NCBI GenBank assembly: GCA_036245805.1
Contig: BTRK01000003.1
Location: forward strand, 21,727,292-21,791,291
Length of the DNA stretch: 64,000 nucleotides
Reading direction: 5' to 3'
Source: Pristionchus mayeri
Lineage: Eukaryota > Nematoda > Chromadorea > Rhabditida > Neodiplogasteridae
Shown: positions 16,726-29,000 of the stretch, piece after piece
Numbering within the stretch: position 1 is the first letter of the stretch
Layout: every line of letters begins with the position of its first letter
The notes under the pieces: model-generated
Databases searched by the model: none
Seen by the model: the letters and a program-made list of their open reading frames with translations, nothing else
Told to the model about the DNA's origin: nothing
Made by a program: the position numbers and the translations under genes

Positions 16726-18522
16726 GCGACGCGTATAGAGGAAGGAAGGAGATTAGGGGGGAGTAAGTAGAAGATACCTCTCGAAATGAGGAGGTTTGTA
16801 ATGGTGAGGGGTGTAGAGAGTGCAAGGGAGTGTATGCGAGTGTGTTGGATGACGGGGGAGAAGGAGAGAGAGAGGGGCAGAAAGGGAGGACGGATGGATG
16901 GATAGTGGAAGAGAAAGAGAGAGTACATGCGGAGAGCCAAGAGAGTTCTCCCCATTCAAGAGAGTGAAAAGACACGAGCAAATAACCTGAGTGTCACACT
17001 ACGAGATCCTCTTTCTCTCCCTTCCAAGACATCAAAGTGCCCCGTTTACTCACGCTCATTCTCATAAATTAAGACAATACTAGGTTGCGGACGTGCCCAA
17101 ATGAAGAGAAAAGAAGAGGAAGTGAGCAGGAAACTCGAAAGAAAGAGAGGAAGGAAAACGAGAAAATCGGTCAATGAATTGCACATACTGTAATCGCGTT
17201 AAGATTATCGATCATAGGATTTGAGTTTGAGCATCCTGTGTCAGAAAGCTGATTGGAGCGCAACCTATTGTTTGTTCAGAAAAATCGAAGAACGCGTGAT
17301 TTTCGTGGTTTCGAGAGTGGAAAAGGAATGGGAGCGAAGGGGAAGAAGAAGAGAAGGAAAAGGGAAACTGAACTAGGAGGAAGACTGCGCATTGTGAGGA
17401 CAGGTCTATCGGCAGAGGAAAGATGAGAAGGTTGCATAGAAGAGGAAGAAGAGGAGGAGGAATAGAAGCACAGGGCGTATGAGAGATTGCAACAGCAAGC
17501 TACATTAGTCCCGATTGAGACAAGGATACAATCCACTTCAGAGAGGAGATTCGAAGATGAAGCGGGTTTGGATCAGGGGAAAGCTGCAGAGAAAGGAAAG
17601 AAGTTCTCCCCTTCCCCTTTCATTTTCTCCCCTCGCAACTCTCGAAGGAAAGAGGAGACTTCGTCAGAGGGAAGAATAGAGGGAGCAGAGACACGTGAGG
17701 CCTTCCTAGAGAAGATGAAGAATACATGAGGAAAGAAGGGAGATCAAAGATCAAGATCGATTGGAAGATGGGGGAAAGTTGGAGACGGACAGAGTGGAGC
17801 GATATTGGTGGGCTGAACAAGCATAGATAGAGAGGGGAGTGGGGGGAAGAGAAGAGGAGCGACACATTCAGAGCCCATCGTTTTGTGCACTTCCAAACAG
17901 ACAACGATCGATTGATTTGTGGATATTATCGATCGATAGACGATTGAATGGCAGTGTGCGCATGTGAGCACAAAAATGAAAGAGAGTAGAGTGTGGGAAG
18001 AGAGATTAAAATGATAAGGGGAAGGAAGAGTAGTGATGAGAATGGAGAAGAGTATGGTGAAGGAGAATGGTGCGAGAGAGAGACCTCTTTGCTCACCCCT
18101 AATAATGTACTCTCGAGAGTTTCGGAGGTTTGAATGGAGTGGAGAAGTGGGGGAGAGAGGGATGGAGGGGGGGGGGGTGGATAGAATGAGGGGAGTTGCG
18201 GAGACGGGAAAAGGACAAACAAGATGGAAAGAGGAGGAGTTGACCGAAGACCGTGTCTGGAATAGGAGAAGCGAGAATAACAAGCGTAGCCAGATCAAGA
18301 GTCCAGCCAGATCAACTAGGGAAGAGACAGACAGTGAGACCCGAGGCACAGCCGAAACTGATAATGAGAGGATGATGCTATCTGATAATGGCAGTCTATA
18401 ATCAAGCTATGGAAGTCCATCACTATGGGTTCTGATTGTGTGAGAGATTGTACGTGATGTTTCCCTGACCTCGTGCCTTTCCTTGGAATTTGTGTGTCTT
18501 TTGTACCCCTCGGCGATTCTCC
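16726..18522. other. Purine/pyrimidine-biased upstream region of the nuclear receptor
   Basis: Strong GA bias on the plus strand (CT on the minus) through most of the interval. Several open frames exist only because of this low complexity. It probably contains the receptor promoter and 5' UTR; no conserved exon could be defined. Confidence 0.4.
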
Positions 18523-18660
18523 TCAAGCTTTCGACCCTCGCTGGTCAGCCATATCCATCAGAGTGCCGAGGTCGTTAACGGGAGCTGTAAATGGAGAGAG
18601 AAGCAGGAGGTAGATCAATAGTGGAGGAAGGAGGAAGAGGCTCGTCGACCTCATAATCAT
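18523..18660 (-). CDS. Possible short secreted peptide (45 aa)
   Basis: From the ATG at 18660 the frame gives a hydrophobic leader (MIMRSTSLFLLPPLLIYLLL) and then about 25 polar residues ending at TGA. This could be a small secreted peptide or the first exon of a gene. No homology was recognised, and a TTTACAG acceptor-like site inside the frame leaves other structures open. Confidence 0.25.
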   Translation of the reverse strand: MIMRSTSLFLLPPLLIYLLLLSPFTAPVNDLGTLMDMADQRGSKA

Positions 18661-18785
18661 TCCTCTTATCACGCTTATCGTCCCTCCCACTACATGCACA
18701 AGAGCTCTTCCGACTGTGTCAACTGTACGGTCCCCGAGTACGGTACGTTGCTTCCTCCCCATCGATCGATACCGTACTCTCAGCT

Positions 18786-19175
18786 ATGGTTGATCCGCCC
18801 CAGACTGCGGATCAGGCGTTCGAGATTATTGTGGTTGTCCTCGTTCCGTGTATCATGAGTGTATCGTGTCTTCTGTGCTGTGCGCGGATCTTCTATGTCT
18901 ATTATTCATATCGGAGGTGAGTTGGTGGCAGAAGAAGGGAAAGAAGCAAGAGGAGACTCTCAGGGAGCAAATGCATCGATTGCCAGTGAGAAGAAGGAGG
19001 GTCAGAAGGAGGAGAGAAACCGACTATGGTGAGATAGAGACCGTCGCAGAGATCAGGGGTCGGTTCAGAGCAACCCTCCGTATCGGTGATCTGCCCTCCT
19101 CCCAACTACGAGCAGATCATGAAGAGCGCCTCCGATCTGCCACCACCCGCCTACTCAGTCCAACCGATCCAGTAG
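18786..19175 (+). CDS. Small single-pass membrane protein with two PPxY motifs
   Basis: Two exons, 18786-18916 and 19040-19175, give 88 residues. Residues 13 to about 37 are a hydrophobic segment (EIIVVVLVPCIMSVSCLLCC) followed by an aromatic and basic juxtamembrane stretch. The tail has PPPNY and PPPAY near the C-terminus, ending SVQPIQ. PPxY motifs bind WW domains, notably of NEDD4-type ubiquitin ligases, so a WW-ligase adaptor at a membrane is the natural guess. The tail frame has a stop just before the chosen acceptor (19039), which fixes the exon boundary. A longer open frame covers the same DNA (18848-19219) but reads as basic low-complexity sequence. The model depends on one by-eye junction. 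Confidence 0.5.
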
Positions 19176-20056
19176 GACGAGTGTACTTGGAAGAGGGGGA
19201 AGTAGTCATTACAGGATAAGAGAGACTGATCTCCCCTTGCCACCACACTACACTCCCACCGAAGAAGGAGCAAGAGCTTGATCTTCGCCAATATTTTGCT
19301 AATTTATGTGACGATGGCTGTAAAATAGTGGAAACCAATCGAATTGAAATAAATCTTGCGCTCATGAAGAGTTCACATAAAGCTACGCAAAGATGAGTAT
19401 TGTCAAGTATTTTCGTAGCTACTACGAGTAGAGAATTGTGATTTAAAATTGTTCGGTGAACATCGTATACTATTGTAACTGATAGATATTCTGAAAAGAA
19501 AGTGTGGTATGTAGATCAGGATTTTTATGTATCGACCAAAACTGACAGTTTTTTACGTTTTCCGAAGTTGATGATTTTACTTATTATTCGTTAAAAATCG
19601 CGTTTTTTACGATCCCCTATTTTCGAAAATAAAGTTTGAGAGCTCATTTTGTGCCACGATCTCTCTGTTTCTCATTTCTTTTGATAATGATCAGCTGCTC
19701 AACTATTGCAGTGCTTTTTTTCATTTATCACTATGAATAATCTAATTTTTTCTTTATTGCATTTTTATTTTATTTTAATCACACATTATATTTTCGTCAT
19801 GTCCGGTGCCGTCAAATGGTCGCGCAAAATAGCGCCCACCGTATTTCTTGCACCACAAACAGATAGAGTTGATTGGTTCGCAGCATGCTTGAAGGGGAGA
19901 AGAGAGTCTTTCTCTCTCTCTTTCTCGCGCGAAGCCTCTTTTCCTTTCCCTTCTCGCATTGCAAATAAGGTCTTGCCCTTCGAATGAGAATCCCTCACCT
20001 TGCCTGGCTCTACTCATTCTTCCTTGCAGACTTCCTTAGAATGCGAACGTAGTGCC
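19176..20056. other. Intergenic region before NF1
   Basis: AT-rich DNA with a CT-rich patch at 19907-19950. No conserved coding sequence. A CTTGCAG acceptor at 20024-20030 lies 26 bases before the NF1 ATG and may be the trans-splice or 5' UTR acceptor. Confidence 0.4.
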
Positions 20057-23000
20057 ATGACCAGCCGTCCAATATCCCAGTCCGTCTCCCACTCTAAGAA
20101 CAAGAGTCAGCAGAAGCCGGAGGAATGGATCTCCACTCTAATTCAACGTTATCAGGACCAGGTTAGTCCTGTTTATCATCGATTTTCGCCAGGGATTCCA
20201 CGTTACTCTTGCCATCAATATTGGTGCTATTTGTGCAAACGTGGAAATTCGATAACGTCTCGAGTGTAATTCGTCGGTGTTCAGTTGCCGACGGGGACGG
20301 GGAAAGTGTCAGACAGGGAGTCGCGAGAGTTGCTACTCACTACTCATCTGTGCATCGTCAATGTGGGCAAGCACCACTCGATCACCATCATGCAGGGGCT
20401 CGTTCGAGTGCTCAAGGCTGTCAATGCGAGTGTCAGTGCGCTAATTATTCATTTCGTATTTTATTCTGCAATATTAACTAGTCGAATCATTAAAGTGCCG
20501 TTGGGTTGTTTTTTGTGAAGCCCCGATCATGAAATACAACTTCTTTGCTATGAAATGCACGCATTCCTTGTTTTCAGAAATGGACGGCTCCCGTGGCCAT
20601 CATCCAGTCCCGTCTCTTCATTCTGTCTACCATTCTGGACTGTTTACAAGAGACGCAGGTTGGAATTGGGATGGATGGGATGAATGGAGTGAGAGAACGG
20701 GGAGGAATTTGCAGCCTTTCCAAGGGCGAAATCTGGATCGAGACACGATGATCAAGAATGTGCTCAATGAAATGTGGATTATCATTCAGAGTGGAAACGC
20801 CGAAGTTGGCAAGTTATATTCCACTCGAAGCTCCATTCTTTTTGAATATCTAGAGTTGAATGATTCATCCTTGAAGTTACTTACACATATTTAGTGTTGA
20901 TTGTAAGCCTATAAAAGGAGTTGGACCTTCTAATGGCCATCTAATTTCCAGCAGAGCGTGCGATCAGCGTCGTCTCTAGAGTGGGTGACATCGCTGCTCC
21001 CGTGAGTATGGCCAGAGCTGAGATGGGGCTGAATGTGCTCCAGGTGATCTTTGATCTCTCATCATTCGATTCTTACAATTCCCTTTACGGGCTTCTAATC
21101 TGCAGATGTGTGAGTGTGTAATCAGAGAGGGATCAAATGCTCTAATTTCGCTGGTTTTGTGAACGAGTCTTGAGTGTCCGAGTGTCTCGTCAATGTCTAA
21201 CGAGCGAATGAATTCAATTGGGCGTCCTCCTCCCTCTCTTCTCCTTCGAATGGAGTGAAATGAGTGAGAGATGCAAAGGGAGAAGGAGGAATACGCAATG
21301 AGGAGTGAGAGACACGGGCAGAAACATTCACTAAGCACGGAGAAAGGATTATCGAGAAACGAAGGGAAATGAAGGGATTCCATGAAGATTGCATGAGCTC
21401 CACCAGCCAATCAAGTAGTTCTCCAAACAAAGGTCCTCCATAAATTGTTCAAGAGCCTGACAATGGGATCTATCCTTCGATATCCTTGGTTATGGGCAGC
21501 ATAATGTAATGGTAATTGCAGGACGAGGATAACTCTGAGGAGGCGATTCAGGAGGCGCTTTCCTTCGTCTCTCTCATGTCGCACGTCTCACTCGATCTAG
21601 ACCAACTGTGCAAGTTCATCCACATGGTCAGTAGAGATGTGTAGTGCATCATCTTACGCCATGTTCGATTACACCCGAAATATTATGAGGTTTTGGTCAA
21701 ATAAGTATGCAATTCAATATTAGTTTGTGAATGTTCTTCTTCTGCAGGTGAACTCCCTCTGGCCTCCCCGCAAGGAGCACTTGGAGAGTGTCTGCTCCAT
21801 GGTCTCTGCTGTGATGTGGAAGTTCATCGAGAGGTATCCGGACACCTTCTCCAGTCTGCAGCACAGCCCATACCCACATGTGACTGGTGAGTAGCTATGG
21901 AGTTAGTGAGGTGCAAAAATCTTATCCTTGTGGAAGTTATTCAGAATTGTAGTCAATTCGCCTTATCTACGAAGAACTGTGTTAGCGCATATCACAGGGG
22001 AATGTAATGGACATAATGTTCAGAGGCAACGGACACTCTCTTCAACACTATGAACACTCCTGACATGAAGAGGAGATGCGTCTGCTGGCCTGTTCAGATG
22101 CTACTCATCGCAGTATCACCCGTGCGTTTAATTTTGTAATTATTAGCTTTCTAATTACATGGAGTGGGAAAGGAAAATGCATGTTTGGACTGCTATGGTA
22201 ATTGAGTGCTTATAATTGGGGTGACTTCCTCCATTAAGTGCTCGCTCGAGGCCATTTCACATGCGCAAGATACACAAGGACTGCCCAACCTCCCTGAACA
22301 CGTCATCATCAAGGTACTTTTCCCTCCTGCTCCCTGTATCCCTCGCTCTCATCCTATAGAACTCCTCTTACAGCGCCAGTTCGTGGACATGGTTGCGTCT
22401 ACAGTGCAATCCGAGCGGACGCAGTCTAAGTCACCAGCCACTCGTGAGCTGCAGTACGCCTGCCAGGCAGCGGTGAGTCTTACTATGAACTGCAACTATT
22501 GACTGATGGACTCGATGAGGTGAATCTGTGCAAGATCGCCACCTTCGTCAACCAGTCCGACTTCTTCGTCTTCAATGTGGTGCAACACATGATCGAGCAC
22601 GTGAAGGTGAGCGAGTGAGGTAGATGGAGGGTACGGCAGGGAGTAGAACGGTATCAATTGATGTCATCTATCAACGATTTTATGGTAAATGCTTGGAAGT
22701 CGATGGTTGTTCCCGATGCAGTTTGATAAATCTCGTAAGGACAGGAAGTGATGGTGGTCAGTTTCAGTCAGTTCTGCTCACTGGTTCTCGTCCTCGAGAC
22801 ATCGACAGAAACGTCCTCGTCGACTGCTTCGTCGCCCTCTTCCGACTGAAGGTCAGCTACATTCACGGCCTAATTCCAACCCATCACCTTCTCCAGTTCG
22901 ACAACGACGTCTTCCGAGTGTGTCTGAACACGCAGCAGCCACTTCTACAACTGGTACTAGTCGAGGCACTCTCTGCCATATCTGCCCAGGTGAGAGGGAG

Positions 23001-26000
23001 GGAAATCGAGGCAAGAGTGGCAGTTTAAAAAGACACAGAAAATCGCTAGAGAGAATGAAGTGAAAATGAAGAATAAGTCTTGCACTCTCTGCAGCCCTCT
23101 CAACTTCCGTGGTGGCCTCGTATCGAGATGCTCTCCTCTCGTTCTGATCAACTGCGTGCTCTCCTCCTCTCCACTCTCGACAGAGTACTCGAGGCTGAAC
23201 CAGTCATCTCCAATGCTCATCTTCCCATAGGAATGAGCAGAGTGAGTTAACCATCGGGATGGTCTTCGATCCTAGATTAGAGCAAGATAATTCCCCATTC
23301 TGCTTGATTCTGGCTGTCGATTTCACGAAGTTATTCTACGTGAACAGAAGAATGGTGGTTTTTGATAGCGAATAAATATGAAAATTGGGAAGGCAAATTC
23401 AGCAAGATCTGGTAGAAGTTCCTGCAGTCCAAAATAGCGTTAGAAGTGTAGAAACTATTTGTTTAACGCTGGCTCTTCACTTTGTTCGATTGCAGTCGTG
23501 GCACAAGGTGTCAGGTCGATGGAGGGTGGAGCGAGCGTCGTCGGCCTCTCTCGCCTCAGTGTGCAACCAGGCAGAGTGCTCCCATACCAACATCCTCACT
23601 GCCATCCTCAAACTGATCACCTCCCATCCCACTCTACTCATCACCAAGAGAGTCAGCAAGGTGAGGAGAGGGAGGGTGTAAAGATAGAAGGGTAAGAGGG
23701 CAAGTTGTATTGTAAATAAATTGTTATCAGTGATGCTTTTCTTTAAACTCTCATGCATAACTGTTATGGAATTACTGTCCCAACAAAAAGTAACGATTGA
23801 GCCTGCACTTGCAGAGCGAGGAGGAGATGCGTGAGGAGGGAAGTTCGATCGAGTCGATCGTCTCCAATCTCGTCCTTCTCATCGATCATCCCCATGTACA
23901 TTCGCAGACTATGCAGGTGAAGGACACACTAATTTGTTGAATAAAGTTGGTATTGTTCGAAATTACACCTAAATGGCGTTCTATCGTCAAATCAGACCTC
24001 CATTCATCGTTTAAGGCTCTGCTGGCCTTGCATCGAGTGATTCCCGAGTGGCATCAGAGACAAGCTGCCACCCTCAGGACATTCCTCAATGTGAAGTGAG
24101 TGATACTGTATTATCGTTCCAACGATGTAGAAAAGAAAGAAAATACCCCTCAAATGAAATAACACGACTATTGAATGATTACGGGTGTAAGGTGTAAGGT
24201 AAATCACACCAGTACTTATTTGGATGATGTCTCATCTCAGCTCGCACATGCTCTTCTCTGTATGTCAGAAGCTGATCCATCTCCAGATGAGCAATGCCTT
24301 CGAAGTGATCACCTGGCTCAACTTTGTCATGATTAAGAGGTTAGCTAAAAACTGGGGGGGGGGGGGTGACAAAAGCAAAAACGACAAAAGCACAACTCGT
24401 TGCCGTTCGCTTGCGTTTGGACGAAGAGACTTGGGAGTTGGATCATTGTAACCAGTATGTGCTCCCCTACATTTACATATGTAAGACTTGCAACCAGGCG
24501 ATCTTGAGTTTTACTTCATAAACTTTTGTTAGCGTGTTCACCATCGATGATGGAAAACAGCCAAATAGTCAAGACCTCCCTCAACTTGGTAATTACGAAG
24601 AACCCCAGTTTCTTAGGCATGAAATCTGTGCCCTTATTGAGAAATGGAAACGCTCCTCCTGTAAAACCCCCGAGAACATTGACCTCACCTTCATAAAACG
24701 AATTGCCGTACCCATTTCCGAAGCACTTGAAATCATTTTTAGGAACTCCTATCAATCTGGAAAGGTCCCCTCCCATTGGCGACATTCCATAGTAACACCA
24801 GTTAAGAAATCACCCCCCTTTTCCAATCCCCTAAACTACAGGCCCATCTCAATTACATCCTTCTTTTGTCGAGTTTTTGAACGCATTTTGTGCAAATCCA
24901 TTATCACCCATTGTGAACAATTAGATATTTTCCCCGATGAGCAATACGGATTCCGTAAGAAACGATCGCGTGAACTTCAAATGCTCGAAGTCCTCGAACA
25001 CTGGACAGCATCTATTAGTGAAGGGAAACCAGTTGACGTCATCTATTTTGATTTTGCAAAAGCCTTTGATAGAGTCTCCCACCCCAAGCTAAAACTCAAG
25101 CTCACCACCATAGGTCTCTCCGATAATACAGTCAACTGGATAACAGGATATCTCACTCATAGATCATTCCAAGTGAGAGTAAAAGATGCGCTTTCTACCT
25201 CAATGCCTGTAACTAGCGGCGTTCCACAAGGCTCAGTCTTAGGCCCTCTGTTATTTCTTATTTACACCTCAGAAATCCCTTCCCTAGTTCAAAACCACGG
25301 AGTCGTTGCGAGAATGTATGCCGATGACATAAAAATATATCGATCCTTTAGAAAGGGAAATTCGCCTGCCCCACTACAAGCTGCGATTGACACTATCGTA
25401 AACTGGTCCGAAGAGTGGCAACTCCCCCTTGCTGCGCATAAGTGTAACTCACTGCACCTAGGCAGAGCAAATACAAAGCGAACATATGCTATTGGAACCA
25501 CAACTCTGGAACAAAAAGAAAAAGTGAAAGACCTCGGCTTTGTTATCCAGAAAAACCTCTCATTCTCTGACCATTGTTCTACCGTATCCACTAAAGGCAA
25601 AACTGCATGTCACACTATCCTCAGAGCTTTACGAACCAAAAATATAGAAGTACTTCTCAAAACGTACTCAATGTATATTAGACCGATTTTAGAAAGCGCT
25701 TCCTCCGTCTTCAATCCGTACCAAAATAAAGATAAAAAAGAACTCGAAAAAGTACAGAACTACTTCACAAGACGTTTATTTATGCGCTGTTTTAATCATA
25801 CCTGGGAAAACATGCCCACTGCTCTCGCTCGCAACAAGAAACTGGGCATTGAGTCCCTAGAGAAGCGTAGAATAGCGATTGATAAGAGAGTAGCCACAAA
25901 TCTCATCCGAGGCAAATATAGTATTTCCAACCGAAAACCACATTATTTCAAAATCTACTACACTCGAAACGGCATGAACTTCAATAATCCTGGATCGAAC

Positions 26001-29000
26001 CACAACTACAAACACAATAGCTTCTTTCCAAGAGCGGCAAGGCTTTTAGTAAATACCGAGAATCAAACCAGTTCATCTGAGTAGATCCCCCCGACCCTAT
26101 TATCCCAATAACCACTCGTCATTTTAACCGTCATTAATTGCCTATTCTATTTCAATTCTGTGAACGTTATTTCGAACGAAATAGCATAAATATATATATA
26201 TATTTCTATGTATATGAGGTCATGGTCCAAAATTGGCAATTTGAGGTTAAAATCGATGTTAGATAAATAACAAATGCCGTAACTAATCCATATATCAGTA
26301 CTCCAGTTACTACTGCAACAAAGTAATATGTGTATCGATTGGTTTCGGCATTGGGTGCTTATCTAACCATGATTTTCCACTCAAATTCTCAATTTTGGAC
26401 CATGAACATAGATATGGAGTGAAACTCAAGATCGCCTAGTAGCAAGACTTACATATGTAAATGTAGGGGAGCACATACTGATTGCAATGAACTAACTCCC
26501 AAGTCGCTTCGTCTAAACGCACGCGAACGGCGACGAGTTGTGCTTTTGTCGTTTTTGCTTTTGTCACCCCTCCAAAAACTTTAATCAGATGCACACGATG
26601 CTTTCCGATTCATCCGATTTGAATTTTAGCAAGGATTCATAATCTTTCACGTAGAGGTCGACTCCATTTAGAAAGATATACGTGTGTTCGATTTCAGGCA
26701 GGAGTATCTCTCATCGTACGCGGATCCGATCGAGTCGTGTCTGCTGGATGGAATCGCCACGCAGGCAATCATGAAGTTCGAGGTGAGCAGGGGAACTGTG
26801 GTAAATGGAAAAATATGATAGTTCGAAAGCCAATGGCGTTTAAATTATGACTTCCTTGCTTTGAAATATGGCTTCATCGAATTAGGCACTGAAAGCGGAG
26901 CTACAGGATAACGACGATTGTCTAAGTTTGATACTAATTGAACGATTATTCCTCTATTATTAAGTTGTATAATTCAAATCGTCTATGAATTGCAGGTTGT
27001 GTGCTATCTCTACCTCTGGAACTGCGCCCCCGATCTCGTGGTCGCCTCTCTCGGTCTCTTCCACACTCATCTCAAAGAATGCAATGGAATACTCTCCGCC
27101 AATCTTGACTCCTCCCTATCCAAGTACGTTAGACTACTGTACAACGATCGAATAGAATGGGGCTATGTTATTAGCGAGGATCATTGCAGGATTATGAGTG
27201 CAGTCCCGCACTCGACGATCATGACTGCGGGCAGAATAGCGCTTCAGAAGAGCGTCAATCGAGTGCTACGGTAAGTGGAGAGGGTTCCTGTAGACATTTT
27301 TATTTGTTGATCCACACTGTGGATTCAATAAGTTTTTATCCTTTCTTCATTACGTATGGATTGGCATAAGACATACATTATTGCTGAATGGTTATCTAGT
27401 GTGCTTCGTGGAACACGAATAGGGGAAAGGTTGCGAGCATAATATATTCATAATACAACGCTGCAGTCTGTTCGATTCCATCCATAGTTAATCTGACTGC
27501 AGCGGTCTTCCTCACTCGAATGCGGCAACTCACGAGGCATGGCACGAGACATTCCGAATCTGGGAGATGTTCACGAATCAACTGGTGAACAAGTGCAGCG
27601 ACCACTCAGAGTTCGTCGATCACGTCACTAAGGTAAGGAAGGAAAGAGTAGATCGAGAATAAGCTTTTTTGGGAATCCCCTGAATTTTATAATAGTTCTT
27701 CTGATATATCAAGTGAATTTTAAAATATAGCTTCTTCGGATATATCAATCCGGATCAATTACACATACTCCCATCCTCCTTCCCCTGCAGGTGACAACTG
27801 ACGGGACTGAGCTGGCTTCGATGATCGATGCGTGGAGTAGCATGAGTGCCTTCCTCTGCGCACTCTCCCATCTCATATGGCTGAAGGAACCGAACCACGT
27901 TACAACGTCAGTACCATAATCATTGGTAACTAATTAGTGTATCACAGGTTCATGACTCGTCTTCTGGGAGTGCTGAGGATGGACGATTCGCCCTATCGGG
28001 AAATGATGTGCAAGTGTGTGAAGGAGGAACTGTCGTATGAGGTACGATTTCGCTAATTCTGCAAACTTAAAGTTACCGGACGAGGACGGAACCCTGATCT
28101 CACCCTGAACTCGTCGCGTGTACGAGAGAGTATGCAAAAGTGAGAGAGCGTGGGATTAGGCTGATCATTTCCGGCTTTCCCTAATGATTTTTAGCATTTT
28201 TGTATATTCGTTCTCAACTAATTGAGCCATCGGCTATTCAATGGAAGGCAAAAAACAGGGGGTCAATTTTGTCCTCGTCCGGTTACTTTAATGCTCCAAT
28301 TCCAAATGTCCTGACACCATTATAAAAAAATTAAAGCATGGGATGATTAACACAATCTTCTACTGCCTGGATTGCAATCCACAAGAGAAATATCTTTCTG
28401 CTTGAGGTGCACTCGACACTGGATCAGTTCCTGCTGCACTCGATTTCCTGCCAACTGTCGAGTCACTCCAGCAACATTCTCTTCGTAGAGCACTGCATCT
28501 ACATTCTCAAGTGAGTACGCGGAGGGAAAGAGAGTAGTCAGAAAATGAATTGAAATATGGTTGCCCTCACGGTTCACCTCACTTCAGGAACATCCTCTCT
28601 CGTCGACAGGGAATGGTTCTACGAGTGGATTCGACCAGTGAGATCATGAACGCCCTCCTGCAGAGTCAGCACACCGTAGAGAGGAATCCCCATCAGAGAA
28701 TGGTCAGCAGCGAGAATTATATCCTGTAACCGTTGCCTCTCTCTGCAGACATTCACTCGCAAGATGTGTTCCTTCCTGCAAGTAGTCGTCTCCAATGGAT
28801 CCGCTCGTCGACTGCCCTCCCAACTGCAGACTCGCATGCTCGAGTGCATGGCGGGAGCAGTCTCCACCCTCCCACCAGCATCCCCCTTCAGTCCTACGGT
28901 AGGGAGATCGACTATCGACAACTGAGGGGAGTACGCCAGAGAAAGATTACATTGCAGAGAACGGAACTGCTGCTGTCGATTCTGAATGCTCTCAGTCGTT

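Noticed and set aside
17744..18349. 201-codon open frame on the minus strand, with other frames nearby (17276-17536, 17926-18222)
   Set aside because: Leu/Ser/Pro-rich translation of a GA/CT-biased tract; no conserved motif and no support from splice structure.
24354..26573. A novel TIR transposon that encodes its own reverse transcriptase
   Set aside because: The inner inverted symmetry resumes on the far side of the reverse transcriptase, so a nested LINE explains it better.
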